The translations under genes and the position numbers were made by a program. Source: Curvibacter cyanobacteriorum (GTDB lineage Bacteria; Pseudomonadota; Gammaproteobacteria; Burkholderiales; Burkholderiaceae_C). Taken from it: a DNA stretch of 64,000 nucleotides. Location of the stretch: NCBI RefSeq assembly GCF_028649475.1, contig NZ_JAQSIP010000010.1:62001-126000 (forward strand), written 5' to 3'. Position 1 is the first letter of the stretch, and each line of letters begins with the position of its first letter. Below the pieces are notes generated by a model, which saw nothing but the letters and a program-made list of their open reading frames with translations, searched no databases and was not told where the DNA came from. This document shows, in pieces, positions 35,964 through 44,231 of the stretch.

Positions 35964-37256
35964 TCAAGACGGCGGGGCCAGACGCGGCAGCACCACCACC
36001 GCCAGCAGCCCGCCACCCGCGGCGTTGCGCAACTGCAGACTGCCCTGGTGGCGCAGCGCGATGTCGCGCGCAATCGACAGCCCCAGACCGACCCCGCCAT
36101 GGTGCCGGTTGCGTGAGCCTTCCACGCGGTAGAACGGCGCCATGACCCGCTCCAGTTCGGCCTCGGGCAGGCCCGGGCCGTGGTCACGCACCTCGATGCC
36201 CACCTCGTCCCCGGTGTCCCACAGGAACACCTCGGCCTGCCCGCCGTAGCGGATCGCATTGCCCACCAGGTTGCCCAGGCAGCGGCGCAGCGCGCTGGCC
36301 TGCACCCGCAAGGGCCCGGCCCGGCCATGCACGGGCACCCAATGGCCACAGGCCTGCTGGTCATCCGCCAGGCTGTCGACCAGGGCCTTGACGTCGAGCC
36401 ACACCAGCGGCTCGGGGTCGGCCACGCCGCGCAGGTGGTCCAGCGTGGCGGTGATCATCTCGTCCATCTCCACGATGTCGCGGCCGAACTGGCGCCGGTC
36501 CTCGGCGTCCGCCAGGCTCTCGGCGCGCAGGCGCAGGCGGGTCAGTGGGGTGCGCAGGTCGTGCGACACGGCGGCCACAAAGCGGTCGCGCTCTTCAAGT
36601 TGCTGACGGATGCGGGCCTGCATCTGGTTGAACACCCGGCTGGCCTCCCGGCACTCGGTGGTGCCATCCTCGGGCAGGGGCGGGCGGTCGATGTTCTGCC
36701 CCAGTTCGCGCGCCGCCGAGGCGAGCCGGTCAATCGGTTTGGACAGCCAGCGCGCTCCAACCCAGGCCGCCAGCATCAAGGCCAGTAGGCGCACCCCGAT
36801 GTCCACCACCAAGCCCGCGTGAAAGCCGGGAGCGGGCCCTTCAGGCCGCGGCCCTGGCCCGGGACCCGGTCCGGGACCTTGCCTGGGGCCCCATTCAGGC
36901 GGCGCCCCGGCCGCAGCACTGGCCGGCGGGCCCATCAACGCCGGGGCCTCCGCGGACGGCGGCCCCGGCCGCAGGGTCACGGCTTGGCCTGGCGCCGGTT
37001 CGGGTGGGCGCGGCGGGCCGAGGCCCATCAGGTCATGCACCTCGAACATCAGCGTCAGCGCCAACACATGGCTGGCCAGCACCGCGACAAACAACAACAA
37101 CGCCAGCCGGCCCAACAAGGACTTGGGCAGCCCCCGCTCCACCAGCACCCGCACCGCCTGGCGACAGCGCGGGTGAGCCCAGAAGGCTTGCCAACGCGAA
37201 CGCCAAGCCCCGACCGTCGGCCGGGCCGCTGCCGGGCGCGGGGTCAGCGTTGCCAT
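35964..37256 (-). CDS. Sensor histidine kinase (EnvZ-like architecture)
   Basis: A 430-residue inner-membrane kinase. Segments in order: cytoplasmic N-terminus, TM1 (about 49-72), periplasmic loop (73-147), TM2 (148-168), HAMP (169-220), HisKA with phospho-acceptor His232 in AAVSHDLRTPLTRLRLR, and HATPase (N box GNAIRYGG, G1 DHGPGLPEAE, G2 GVGLGLSIARDIA). The periplasmic loop is Pro/Gly/Ala-rich, including a GPGPGPGPGPRP run, with no known sensor fold. Its start overlaps the response regulator gene by 13 bases, so the pair is co-translated. An EF-hand protein gene is divergent from the pair, suggesting a common regulon. Confidence 0.93.
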   Translation of the reverse strand: MATLTPRPAAARPTVGAWRSRWQAFWAHPRCRQAVRVLVERGLPKSLLGRLALLLFVAVLASHVLALTLMFEVHDLMGLGPPRPPEPAPGQAVTLRPGPPSAEAPALMGPPASAAAGAPPEWGPRQGPGPGPGPGPRPEGPAPGFHAGLVVDIGVRLLALMLAAWVGARWLSKPIDRLASAARELGQNIDRPPLPEDGTTECREASRVFNQMQARIRQQLEERDRFVAAVSHDLRTPLTRLRLRAESLADAEDRRQFGRDIVEMDEMITATLDHLRGVADPEPLVWLDVKALVDSLADDQQACGHWVPVHGRAGPLRVQASALRRCLGNLVGNAIRYGGQAEVFLWDTGDEVGIEVRDHGPGLPEAELERVMAPFYRVEGSRNRHHGGVGLGLSIARDIALRHQGSLQLRNAAGGGLLAVVVLPRLAPPS

Positions 37257-37972
37257 CCGACGTGGCCTTGCACCGAGCGCACGTTGAACAGGTAGCCCGC
37301 GCCACGCACCGTTTTGATGAGCCGGGGCTCGCGCGGGTCGTCGGAGAGTTTTTGCCGCAGGCGCGAGACCAGCAGGTCAATGCTGCGCTCGAAGGCATCC
37401 ATGGCCCGGCCACGCGCCTGCTCCATCAGCTGGTCACGGCTGAAGATGCGGCGGGGGGTGGCCAAAAAGGTGCACAGCAAGCGGAACTCGGCGTTGGACA
37501 GCGGCACCACCACGCCGTCGGGCGTGATCAGGTGGCGCTCCATGCGGTACAGGGCCCAGCCGTCAAAGTGCACCACGTCCGACTCGACCGCCGGGGGCGC
37601 CGACGCCCCAGGCGCCAGGCGGCGCAGCACGGTCTGGATGCGGGCCACCAGTTCGCGCGGCTCGAAAGGCTTGCTCATGTAGTCATCGGCGCCCATCTCC
37701 AGGCCCAGCACCCGGTCGTAAGGGTTGCCACGGGCGGTCAGCATGATGATCGGGATGCGCGAGCGCGCGCGCAGCTCGCGCGCCAGCGCCAATCCGTCGG
37801 TGCCGGGGAGCATCAGATCCAGCACCACCAGGTCCACCGGGTGGGCACTGAGCTGGGCCCGCATCGCGTCGGCGTCCGAGGCGGCGTGAACCGTGAAGCC
37901 AAAACGGCCCAGGTACTGGACCAACAGCGTGGTGATGTCTGCATCGTCGTCCACCACCAGAATATGTTGCAT
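37244..37972 (-). CDS. OmpR/PhoB family response regulator
   Basis: A 242-residue regulator. Receiver domain (1-120) with the acidic pocket VDDDAD and phospho-acceptor Asp in VVLDLMLPGTDG, plus Lys in MSKPFEPREL. The C-terminal winged helix (about 140-235) includes LSNAEFRLLCTFLATPRRIFSRDQL and RSIDLLVSRLRQKLSDDPR...LIKTVRGAGYLF. The ATG at 37972 gives the canonical MQHILVVDDD start. It is first in the operon with the kinase. The 241-base gap to the EF-hand gene has repeated CTTTACC-like motifs that could be its binding sites. Confidence 0.94.
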   Translation of the reverse strand: MQHILVVDDDADITTLLVQYLGRFGFTVHAASDADAMRAQLSAHPVDLVVLDLMLPGTDGLALARELRARSRIPIIMLTARGNPYDRVLGLEMGADDYMSKPFEPRELVARIQTVLRRLAPGASAPPAVESDVVHFDGWALYRMERHLITPDGVVVPLSNAEFRLLCTFLATPRRIFSRDQLMEQARGRAMDAFERSIDLLVSRLRQKLSDDPREPRLIKTVRGAGYLFNVRSVQGHVGWQR

Positions 37973-38039
37973 GGGCAATCCAAGGGCAAAAGACGGCGAA
38001 GTGTAAGCAGCGCCCCGCGCCTGCAAGATCGAAATAAGG

Positions 38040-38059
38040 GTTCTTTACCGTTCTTTTTC
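38040..38059. promoter_or_regulatory. 10-bp direct repeat between the two-component genes and the EF-hand gene
   Basis: GTTCTTTACC-GTTCTTTTTC repeats GTTCTTT at exactly 10-base spacing, as OmpR-family regulators often need. Related sequences GGCTTTGTACC and GGCTTTACCGG occur further toward the EF-hand gene, within 38073-38122. Confidence 0.45.
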
Positions 38060-38213
38060 AAGCCTTCAAAGAGGGCTTTGTACCCGCCCCGATACAGAAC
38101 CGACAAACAGGCTTTACCGGCCCTGCCAAGAATGGAAACGGGTCCACGCCGGGCGGCTCCTGCCTTGAATGCCAAGCGCGCTGAAACCCATCACCCGATC
38201 GGAAGGAAGCACC

Positions 38214-39278
38214 ATGACCGCCCTCAGCAGCGTCAACACCCACAGCAGCACCTGGTCCAGCAGCCCACCCCCACGGCCCGGCGGGGCGGGTCGCCTGGCC
38301 GAGAAGCTGATGTCGAAATTCGACACCGACAACAGCGACAGTGTGGACAGCACCGAGCTGCAAAGCCTGCTGGACGACGTGGCGCAAAAAACCGGCGTCA
38401 GCAGCACCAGCAGCGCCACCGACTTGCTGAGCGACCACGACAGCAACAGCGACGGCACCCTGAGCGGCGAAGAACTCGCACAGACCTTGCAGTCGGTCCT
38501 GCCCCCGCCCTCGACGCTGGAGTTTGCGCAATCGCGGGGGCCCCAGCGCAGCGGCGCCACGGGCGAAGCCGGCGACGACCTGTTCAGCCAGGTCGACAGC
38601 GACGGCAGCGGTTCGGTCAGCACAACCGAACTGCAGACCTTGCTCGAGAACATGTCGGGCAACACCGACAGCACCGCCAGCAGCAGCGAGGCCGAAGCCC
38701 TGTTCAAACAACTCGACAGCGACAGCGACGGCAGCCTGAGCAGCAGCGAGTTCGACGCCGGGCGGCCGTCAAACGAGGACCAGGCCAGCAGCAGCACCAG
38801 CACCGCCAGCGCCAACCGCCCCCCGCCGCCACCCGGTGGCCCGGGCGGCCCGGGCCGCGGCGGCAGCGCCAGCGACAGCAGCAGCCAAACCTACGACCCA
38901 CTGGACACCAACGAAGACGGCGTGGTGTCGCTCGAAGAGCGGCTGGCCGCCAGCAGCAGTGGCAGCAGCGAGGCCAGCGCCAGCGATCCCTTGCAGGCGC
39001 TGTTCGACACCCTTGACAGCAACCAGGACGGCAGCATCAGCGCCAGCGAGACCGATGAATTTGTCACCCAGCTCAGCGCGCAGCTCGACAGCCTGAACCG
39101 CAGCGAGGCATCCGCCGACAGTGGCTCGGCCAGCGGCAGCGGCACCAGCAGCGAGGACAGCAGCGCGACGCCGCCGGCGCAGGATTGGCTTCAACTGGTG
39201 CAGGCCGCCCGCCGCGAGTACCAGGCCCACTCGCAGGCCTGGAGCGCGCCAGTCAACCGCTTCAGCGAGCGGGTCTGA
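38214..39278 (+). CDS. Acidic protein with six EF-hand calcium-binding loops
   Basis: A 354-residue, very Ser/Asp-rich protein. Six 12-residue EF-hand loops are visible, each starting with Asp and ending in Glu: 37-48 (degenerate), 76-87, 128-139, 168-179, 231-242 and 268-279. They form three pairs separated by flexible Ser/Gly/Pro-rich linkers; residues 202-217 form a Pro-Gly tract. No signal peptide, membrane segment or lipobox is visible, so the site of action is open. AAGGA is well placed before the ATG at 38214. It is divergent from a two-component system, making it a likely target. EF-hand proteins of this build are known in Xanthomonas and other proteobacteria; a role in calcium buffering or signalling is inferred. 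Confidence 0.85.
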   Translation: MTALSSVNTHSSTWSSSPPPRPGGAGRLAEKLMSKFDTDNSDSVDSTELQSLLDDVAQKTGVSSTSSATDLLSDHDSNSDGTLSGEELAQTLQSVLPPPSTLEFAQSRGPQRSGATGEAGDDLFSQVDSDGSGSVSTTELQTLLENMSGNTDSTASSSEAEALFKQLDSDSDGSLSSSEFDAGRPSNEDQASSSTSTASANRPPPPPGGPGGPGRGGSASDSSSQTYDPLDTNEDGVVSLEERLAASSSGSSEASASDPLQALFDTLDSNQDGSISASETDEFVTQLSAQLDSLNRSEASADSGSASGSGTSSEDSSATPPAQDWLQLVQAARREYQAHSQAWSAPVNRFSERV

Positions 39279-39415
39279 CGCCTGACAGGCAGCCCCATCA
39301 CCGGCGCCGCGCGCCCGGCCGCCACCGCGGCAAGGCCACGGTCATCCCACAGCGCTGGGCCTGACACGGCCCCTAGCCATCCAGGCCATGCCGAAGCCGG
39401 CCCGGCGGGGCAGGC

Positions 39416-39997
39416 TCAGCCCTGGGCCAGCAGGCGCGCCACCACCGAGGGGTAGAGCCGGTGCTCCTGGCTCAGCACCCGGGCTGCCAGGCGCTCGGGC
39501 GTGTCGCCGGCCACGATGGGCACCACAGCCTGGCCCAGGATTTGCCCGTGGTCCAGCACCGCGGTCACGCGGTGCACCGTGGCCCCCGCCACAGCGCAGC
39601 CCGCCTCGATGGCCCGGCGGTGGGTGTCCAACCCGGTGAAGGCGGGCAGGAGCGAGGGGTGGATGTTGATCAAACGGCCTTCGTAGCGGGCCACGAAACC
39701 GGGGGTCAGGATGCGCATGAAACCGGCCAACAGCACCCAGCTGGGCTGATGGCCGTCGATCACCTGCGCGAGCGCCGCATCAAAGGCTTCGCGCGACTCA
39801 AAATCACGGTGACTCAAGACCGCCGTGGCCAGGCCTTGCTCGCGCGCCCAGGCCAGGCCTGCCGAATCCGCGCGGTTGCTGATCACGGCGCTGATGCGGG
39901 CGCCCCAGCGCTGTTCCCAGCCTTCGCGCCGGGCAGCCTCCACCAAGGCCCGCATGTTGGAGCCGCCGCCGGAAATCAGAATCACGATGTTTTTCAT
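39416..39997 (-). CDS. purN: Phosphoribosylglycinamide formyltransferase
   Basis: GAR transformylase, which uses 10-formyl-tetrahydrofolate in purine synthesis. The 193-residue protein has VLISGGGSNMRALVEA (phosphate loop), LLAGFMRILTPGFV, NIHPSLLPAFTG with catalytic His, and VTAVLDHGQILGQAVVP with catalytic Asp. The start is fixed at 39997; a frame 15 codons longer upstream has no homology. It lies between a terminal EF-hand gene and a racemase gene. Confidence 0.95.
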   Translation of the reverse strand: MKNIVILISGGGSNMRALVEAARREGWEQRWGARISAVISNRADSAGLAWAREQGLATAVLSHRDFESREAFDAALAQVIDGHQPSWVLLAGFMRILTPGFVARYEGRLINIHPSLLPAFTGLDTHRRAIEAGCAVAGATVHRVTAVLDHGQILGQAVVPIVAGDTPERLAARVLSQEHRLYPSVVARLLAQG

Positions 39998-40066
39998 GGG
40001 GTCAGAACCAGACCCGGCGCAGCCCGGGTCCTTCAGGAACAACCCGCGATTATCTCAGGCGTGGGC

Positions 40067-40846
40067 TCATGGCGCGGCACCCAGCGCCTGCAGTTCGGGC
40101 GACAGGCCCTGCCAGCGCGTGAAGAAGCCCGCGGCCGAGCGCCCCGCCCCGGCCGGGGCCTGCCCCCCCAGCAGCACGCGCAGGCCCGCCTGCACGCTGT
40201 CGATCACCGGCACCGGCACGGTGTCCTGCAACAGCGCCGCCTGCCCCGCCAGCCCCGCCCCCCCGAGCACCACGCTTTGCACGCCCCACTGGGCCACCGC
40301 CTCCCGGCAGGCCTGAGCCAGCAGCGCGCGCGCCGCCAGCGGGTTGGCCGCCATCTCGGCCCCGCTGGGTGCCACCGTGTGGATGCCGGCCAGCGCCTCG
40401 GCGTAGCCCAGTTGTTGCGCCAGCCGTTGCAACATCGGCGCCCAGCGCGCCCCGCCGGTCACGATGGCAAAGCGGCCCAGGCGCCGCGCCTCGATGAACG
40501 ACGCCTCGGCCAGCCCCGTCACCGGCACCGGGCTGGCCTCGCGCAGCGCCAGCAGCCCGGGGTCGCCAAAGCAGGCCAGCAACACCGCCTGCGGCGCGGG
40601 CTCGGGGACCGCCAGTGCAGCGGCCCAGGCGTCCAGCGCCGAGTGCGCGGCCACCGCATAGCTGGCCTCGCAACTGATGTAGGGTGCCCCCAGCCGCGCA
40701 GTCACCGCCCGCAGCTGCCAGCCCTGCGCCTGGGCGACCGGCTGGGCATGGCGGCACAGCAGGTCAGTGACCGAGGCCGAGGTGTTGGGGTTGATGATCA
40801 GCAAGTGGCCCAGCGGGCCGGCGTCGGAGGACAAGGCGGTGTTCAT
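40067..40846 (-). CDS. Aspartate/glutamate/hydantoin racemase family protein
   Basis: A 259-residue cytosolic protein of the Asp/Glu/hydantoin racemase superfamily. The [17 protein letters not shown] start is typical of hydantoin racemases; the first catalytic Cys is in [10 protein letters not shown]. The second Cys region reads [11 protein letters not shown], where Ala stands where a second catalytic Cys is usual (GGAGL in place of GCAGM), so racemase activity of the two-base type is doubtful. It may be a maleate-isomerase-like or lyase-type relative. The gene is 69 bases upstream of purN. Confidence 0.78.
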   Translation of the reverse strand: MNTALSSDAGPLGHLLIINPNTSASVTDLLCRHAQPVAQAQGWQLRAVTARLGAPYISCEASYAVAAHSALDAWAAALAVPEPAPQAVLLACFGDPGLLALREASPVPVTGLAEASFIEARRLGRFAIVTGGARWAPMLQRLAQQLGYAEALAGIHTVAPSGAEMAANPLAARALLAQACREAVAQWGVQSVVLGGAGLAGQAALLQDTVPVPVIDSVQAGLRVLLGGQAPAGAGRSAAGFFTRWQGLSPELQALGAAP

Positions 40847-41001
40847 GCCTGGGCCAAAGCACAAGGCGTACCAGCCCCCGGGGTCCACGTGGATGTCCAC
40901 CAAGGTGCCCGGGCTGGGTCGGCCCTGCCCGCCGCGGCGCCAGGCCCGCTCCACCCTGCGGCGCAGGCACAATGACAGCGCACTTTAGAGCCCTGAACCC
41001 C

Positions 41002-41685
41002 ATGCCCCTGCGCCCCCTCACCCCCACCGAAGCCCGCGTGCTTGGCACGCTGATGGAAAAAGCCCGCACCGTGCCCGACAGCTACCCGCTGACGCTGAAC
41101 GCGGTGGTCTCGGGCAGCAACCAAAAGACCAGCCGTGAACCGCTGATGCAGTTGAGCGACGCCGAGGCCCAGGAGGCCCTGGACGAACTCAAGCGCCTGT
41201 CGCTGGTGATCGAATCCAGCGGCGGTCGCGCGTCGCGTTACGAACACAATTTCAGCCGGGTGCTGGGCGTGCCCGACCAGTCCGCGGCCCTGCTGGGCCT
41301 GCTGATGCTGCGTGGCCCCCAAACCGCGGGCGAGTTGCGCATCAACAGCGAACGCTGGCACCGCTTTGCCGACATCTCGTCGGTCGAGGCCTTCCTCGAC
41401 GAATTGCAAGAGCGCTCGGCCGACAAAGGCGGTCCGCTGGTGCAAAAGCTGCCGCGGGCCCCGGGCGCGCGCGAACAGCGCTGGGCCCACCTGCTGTGCG
41501 GCCCGGTGGACGAGGCCTGGCTGACCCCCTCGGCCCCGGCCAACGCCCCGTCCGGCGGGGGCGCCGCGGCCCCAGCCGCGCTGCAGGCCCGGGTCGATCA
41601 ACTGGAAGCCGAGGTGGCCAGCCTGCGCAGCGAACTCAATCACCTCTGCGAGCAACTGGGTTTGTCGCGCCCCGGACAGGAATAG
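41002..41685 (+). CDS. YceH family protein (DUF480)
   Basis: A 227-residue protein of the UPF0502/DUF480 family: tandem winged helices starting [25 protein letters not shown], and [40 protein letters not shown]. The C-terminal 35 residues form a predicted coiled coil ([26 protein letters not shown]). E. coli YceH has been linked to peptidoglycan-related phenotypes, but its molecular function is not settled. It is divergent from the racemase and upstream of the acyl-CoA dehydrogenase pair by 84 bases. Confidence 0.88.
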   Translation: MPLRPLTPTEARVLGTLMEKARTVPDSYPLTLNAVVSGSNQKTSREPLMQLSDAEAQEALDELKRLSLVIESSGGRASRYEHNFSRVLGVPDQSAALLGLLMLRGPQTAGELRINSERWHRFADISSVEAFLDELQERSADKGGPLVQKLPRAPGAREQRWAHLLCGPVDEAWLTPSAPANAPSGGGAAAPAALQARVDQLEAEVASLRSELNHLCEQLGLSRPGQE

Positions 41686-41769
41686 GCGAACGATCGTGCT
41701 AAAAAATGGGGCGAGAGGCCAGTGTTGATCTGGTCCGGCGTCAAACCGCTTCTTTCGGAGACAACCCCC

Positions 41770-42948
41770 ATGGATTTGGCATTCACCCCTGAAGAACAGA
41801 AGTTCCGCGAAGACATTCGCGCCTGGGTCAAAGAGAACCTTCCCGCAGACCTGGCCCACAAGGTCCACAACGCCTTGCGCCTGACGCGCGACGACATGCA
41901 GCGCTGGGCCAAGATCCTGGGCAAAAAGGGCTGGCTGGGCCATGCCTGGCCCAAGGAATTCGGCGGCCCGGGCTGGAACGCGGTGCAAAAGCACCTGTTT
42001 GAAGAAGAATGCGCCCTCGCCGGCGCCCCGCGCGTGGTGCCCTTCGGCCCGGTGATGGTGGCCCCGGTGATCATGGCCTTCGGCAATGCCGAACAGCAGC
42101 AACGCTTCTTGCCGGGCATTGCCAGCGGTGAGGTGTGGTGGAGCCAAGGCTACAGCGAACCGGGCTCGGGCTCGGACCTGGCCTCGGTCAAGACGCGCGC
42201 CGAGCGCCGTGGCGACAAGTACATCGTCAACGGCCAAAAGACCTGGACCACCCTGGGCCAGTACGGCGAATGGATCTTCTGCCTGGTGCGCACCAGCAAC
42301 GAAGGCAAGCCGCAAACCGGCATCAGCTTCTTGCTGATCGACATGAAATCGCCCGGCGTCACCGTGCGCCCGATCAAGCTGCTCGACGGCGATCACGAGG
42401 TCAATGAAGTCTGGTTCGACAACGTCGAAGTCCCGGTCGACAACCTCATCGGCGAAGAAAACAAAGGCTGGACCTACGCCAAGCACCTGCTGAGCCACGA
42501 GCGCACCAACATCGCCGACGTGAACCGCGCCAAGCGCGAACTGGAACGCCTCAAGCGCATTGCCAAGGCCGAGGGGGTGTACGACGACGTGCGCTTCCGC
42601 GACGAGATCGCCAAGCTCGACGTTGAAGTCGTGGCCCTCGAAATGCTGGTGCTGCGCGTGCTGTCGGCCGAGAAGTCGGGCAAGAACTCGCTCGACATCG
42701 CCGGCCTGCTCAAGATCCGCGGCAGCGAACTGCAACAGCGTTACAGCGAACTCATGATGCTCGCGGCCGGCCCCTACGCCCTGCCCTACATCCACGAAGC
42801 GATGGACGCGGGCTGGCAAGGCGACCACGTGGGCGCGGCCCACTGCGCCCCGCTGGCATCGACCTACTTCAACATGCGCAAGACCACCATCTACGGCGGT
42901 TCCAACGAAGTGCAACGCAACATCGTCGCCCAGACGGTGCTGGGCTGA
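41770..42948 (+). CDS. Acyl-CoA dehydrogenase, pimeloyl-CoA dehydrogenase large-subunit type
   Basis: A 392-residue FAD-dependent acyl-CoA dehydrogenase. Visible: GYSEPGSGSDLASVKTRAERRGD (FAD-binding loop), TWTTLGQYGEWIFCLVRT, and the C-terminal TTIYGGSNEVQRNIVAQTVLG. It resembles PimC, the large subunit of pimeloyl-CoA dehydrogenase in Rhodopseudomonas. Its partner, a smaller paralogue, starts 12 bases later. Together they probably form a heteromeric enzyme for dicarboxyl- or branched acyl-CoA. A GGAG site is eight bases before the ATG at 41770. Confidence 0.9.
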   Translation: MDLAFTPEEQKFREDIRAWVKENLPADLAHKVHNALRLTRDDMQRWAKILGKKGWLGHAWPKEFGGPGWNAVQKHLFEEECALAGAPRVVPFGPVMVAPVIMAFGNAEQQQRFLPGIASGEVWWSQGYSEPGSGSDLASVKTRAERRGDKYIVNGQKTWTTLGQYGEWIFCLVRTSNEGKPQTGISFLLIDMKSPGVTVRPIKLLDGDHEVNEVWFDNVEVPVDNLIGEENKGWTYAKHLLSHERTNIADVNRAKRELERLKRIAKAEGVYDDVRFRDEIAKLDVEVVALEMLVLRVLSAEKSGKNSLDIAGLLKIRGSELQQRYSELMMLAAGPYALPYIHEAMDAGWQGDHVGAAHCAPLASTYFNMRKTTIYGGSNEVQRNIVAQTVLG

Positions 42949-42960
42949 GAGGAGACACAC

Positions 42961-44076
42961 ATGGATTTCGACTTCACCGACGACCAAGAGCAACTGCGCG
43001 ACGCGGTGCGCAAATGGGTTGACAAGGGCTACGACTTCGAGCGCCGCCGCGGCATCGTGAATGCCGGCGGCTTCTCGCGCGAGGCCTATGGCGAAATCGC
43101 TGAACTGGGCCTGACCGGCCTGTACGTGCCCGAGGCCGATGGCGGCCTGGGCATGGGCCCGGTCGAAGGCATGGTGGTGATGGAGGAGCTGGGCCGCGGC
43201 ATCGTGCTCGAACCCTTCAGCCAAAGCCTGATCGCCGGCGGCGTGCTGGCCAATTACGCCCCCGCCGACGTCAAGGCCGCCTGGCTGCCGCGCGTCGCCT
43301 CGGGCGAGGCCCTGGTGGTGCTGGCCTACCAGGAGCGCCAGGCCCGCTACCGCCTCGACGCCACCCAAGCCACCGCCACAGCGGCCGGCCAGGGCTTCAC
43401 CGTCAGTGGCCAGAAAAGCGTGGTCGCCGCCGGTGACCAGGCCGACGCCTACCTGGTGCCCGCGCAGCTGGACGGGCAGACCGCCCTGTTCCTGGTCGAG
43501 CGCAGCGCCACCGGCGTCAGCACCCAGGGCTACTCGACCCAGGACGGCGGCCGTGCCGCCGAGGTGCGCTTTGCCAACAGCCCGGCCACCCTGGTGACCC
43601 GCCAGGGTCAGCTGGCGCTGGAGCACGCGGTGGACATCGGCATTGCCGCCGCCTGCGCCGAAGCCGTGGGGGTGATGGACAAGACCCTGGCCGTGACCGT
43701 CGACTACATGAACACGCGCAAGCAGTTCAACGTCGTGATCTCCAGCTTCCAGGCCCTGCGCCACCGCGTCGCCGACATGAAGATGCAGCTCGAACTGGCC
43801 CGCTCGATGAGCTACTACGCCTCGCTGCGCCTCAACGCCCCGGCCGAGGAACGCCGCCTGGCGATGGCGCGCGCCAAGTACCAGCTGGGCCAGTCGATGC
43901 GCTTTGTCGGCCAGCAAGCCGTGCAGCTGCACGGCGGCATCGGCGTCACCGACGAGTACATCGTGAGCCACTACTTCAAGAAGCTGACCCAGCTCGAAAT
44001 CAGCTTCGGCGACAGCCTGCACCAACTGGGCGAGGTGTCGCAGCGCATGCACGACACCGCAGGCGTGTTCGCCTGA
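42961..44076 (+). CDS. Acyl-CoA dehydrogenase, pimeloyl-CoA dehydrogenase small-subunit type
   Basis: A 371-residue acyl-CoA dehydrogenase paralogue, more divergent than its partner. LYVPEADGGLGMGPVEGMVVMEELGRG is the N-terminal signature; MQLELARSMSYYAS and AVQLHGGIGVTDEYIVSHYFK are C-terminal. It resembles PimD, the small subunit, in which the active-site residues are split between subunits. The ribosome site GAGGAG lies at the end of the partner gene. A terminator follows after about 110 bases. Substrate is inferred from homology only. Confidence 0.9.
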   Translation: MDFDFTDDQEQLRDAVRKWVDKGYDFERRRGIVNAGGFSREAYGEIAELGLTGLYVPEADGGLGMGPVEGMVVMEELGRGIVLEPFSQSLIAGGVLANYAPADVKAAWLPRVASGEALVVLAYQERQARYRLDATQATATAAGQGFTVSGQKSVVAAGDQADAYLVPAQLDGQTALFLVERSATGVSTQGYSTQDGGRAAEVRFANSPATLVTRQGQLALEHAVDIGIAAACAEAVGVMDKTLAVTVDYMNTRKQFNVVISSFQALRHRVADMKMQLELARSMSYYASLRLNAPAEERRLAMARAKYQLGQSMRFVGQQAVQLHGGIGVTDEYIVSHYFKKLTQLEISFGDSLHQLGEVSQRMHDTAGVFA

Positions 44077-44120
44077 GTCCCCGGCGGGCTGGTCAGCGAC
44101 CGCCCGCCCAGGGGCCGGCC

Positions 44121-44156
44121 ACCGGGACCTGGTACCGGGACCTGACACGGGCACGT
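44121..44156. repeat. 13-bp tandem repeats before the lipoprotein hydrolase gene
   Basis: ACCGGGACCTGGT and ACCGGGACCTGAC are followed by a degenerate third copy beginning ACGGGCACGTC. They lie just upstream of a terminator. Confidence 0.6.
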
Positions 44157-44186
44157 CAAACACCGGCCTCACACTGCCCTGACCCA

Positions 44187-44219
44187 GGGCCCGCCCCACG
44201 GAGCGGGCCATTTTTGTTT
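44187..44219 (+). terminator. Rho-independent terminator after the acyl-CoA dehydrogenase pair
   Basis: Stem GGCCCGC / GCGGGCC with an eight-base loop, then A and a run of T residues (ATTTTTGTTT). It ends about 12 bases before the start of the next gene, with that gene's ribosome site directly after it. Confidence 0.82.
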
Positions 44220-44231
44220 CTGGAGCTCCCC

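Noticed and set aside
40843-44211. A 1122-codon minus-strand frame
   Set aside because: Opposite YceH and two acyl-CoA dehydrogenases with intact motifs; low-complexity translation.
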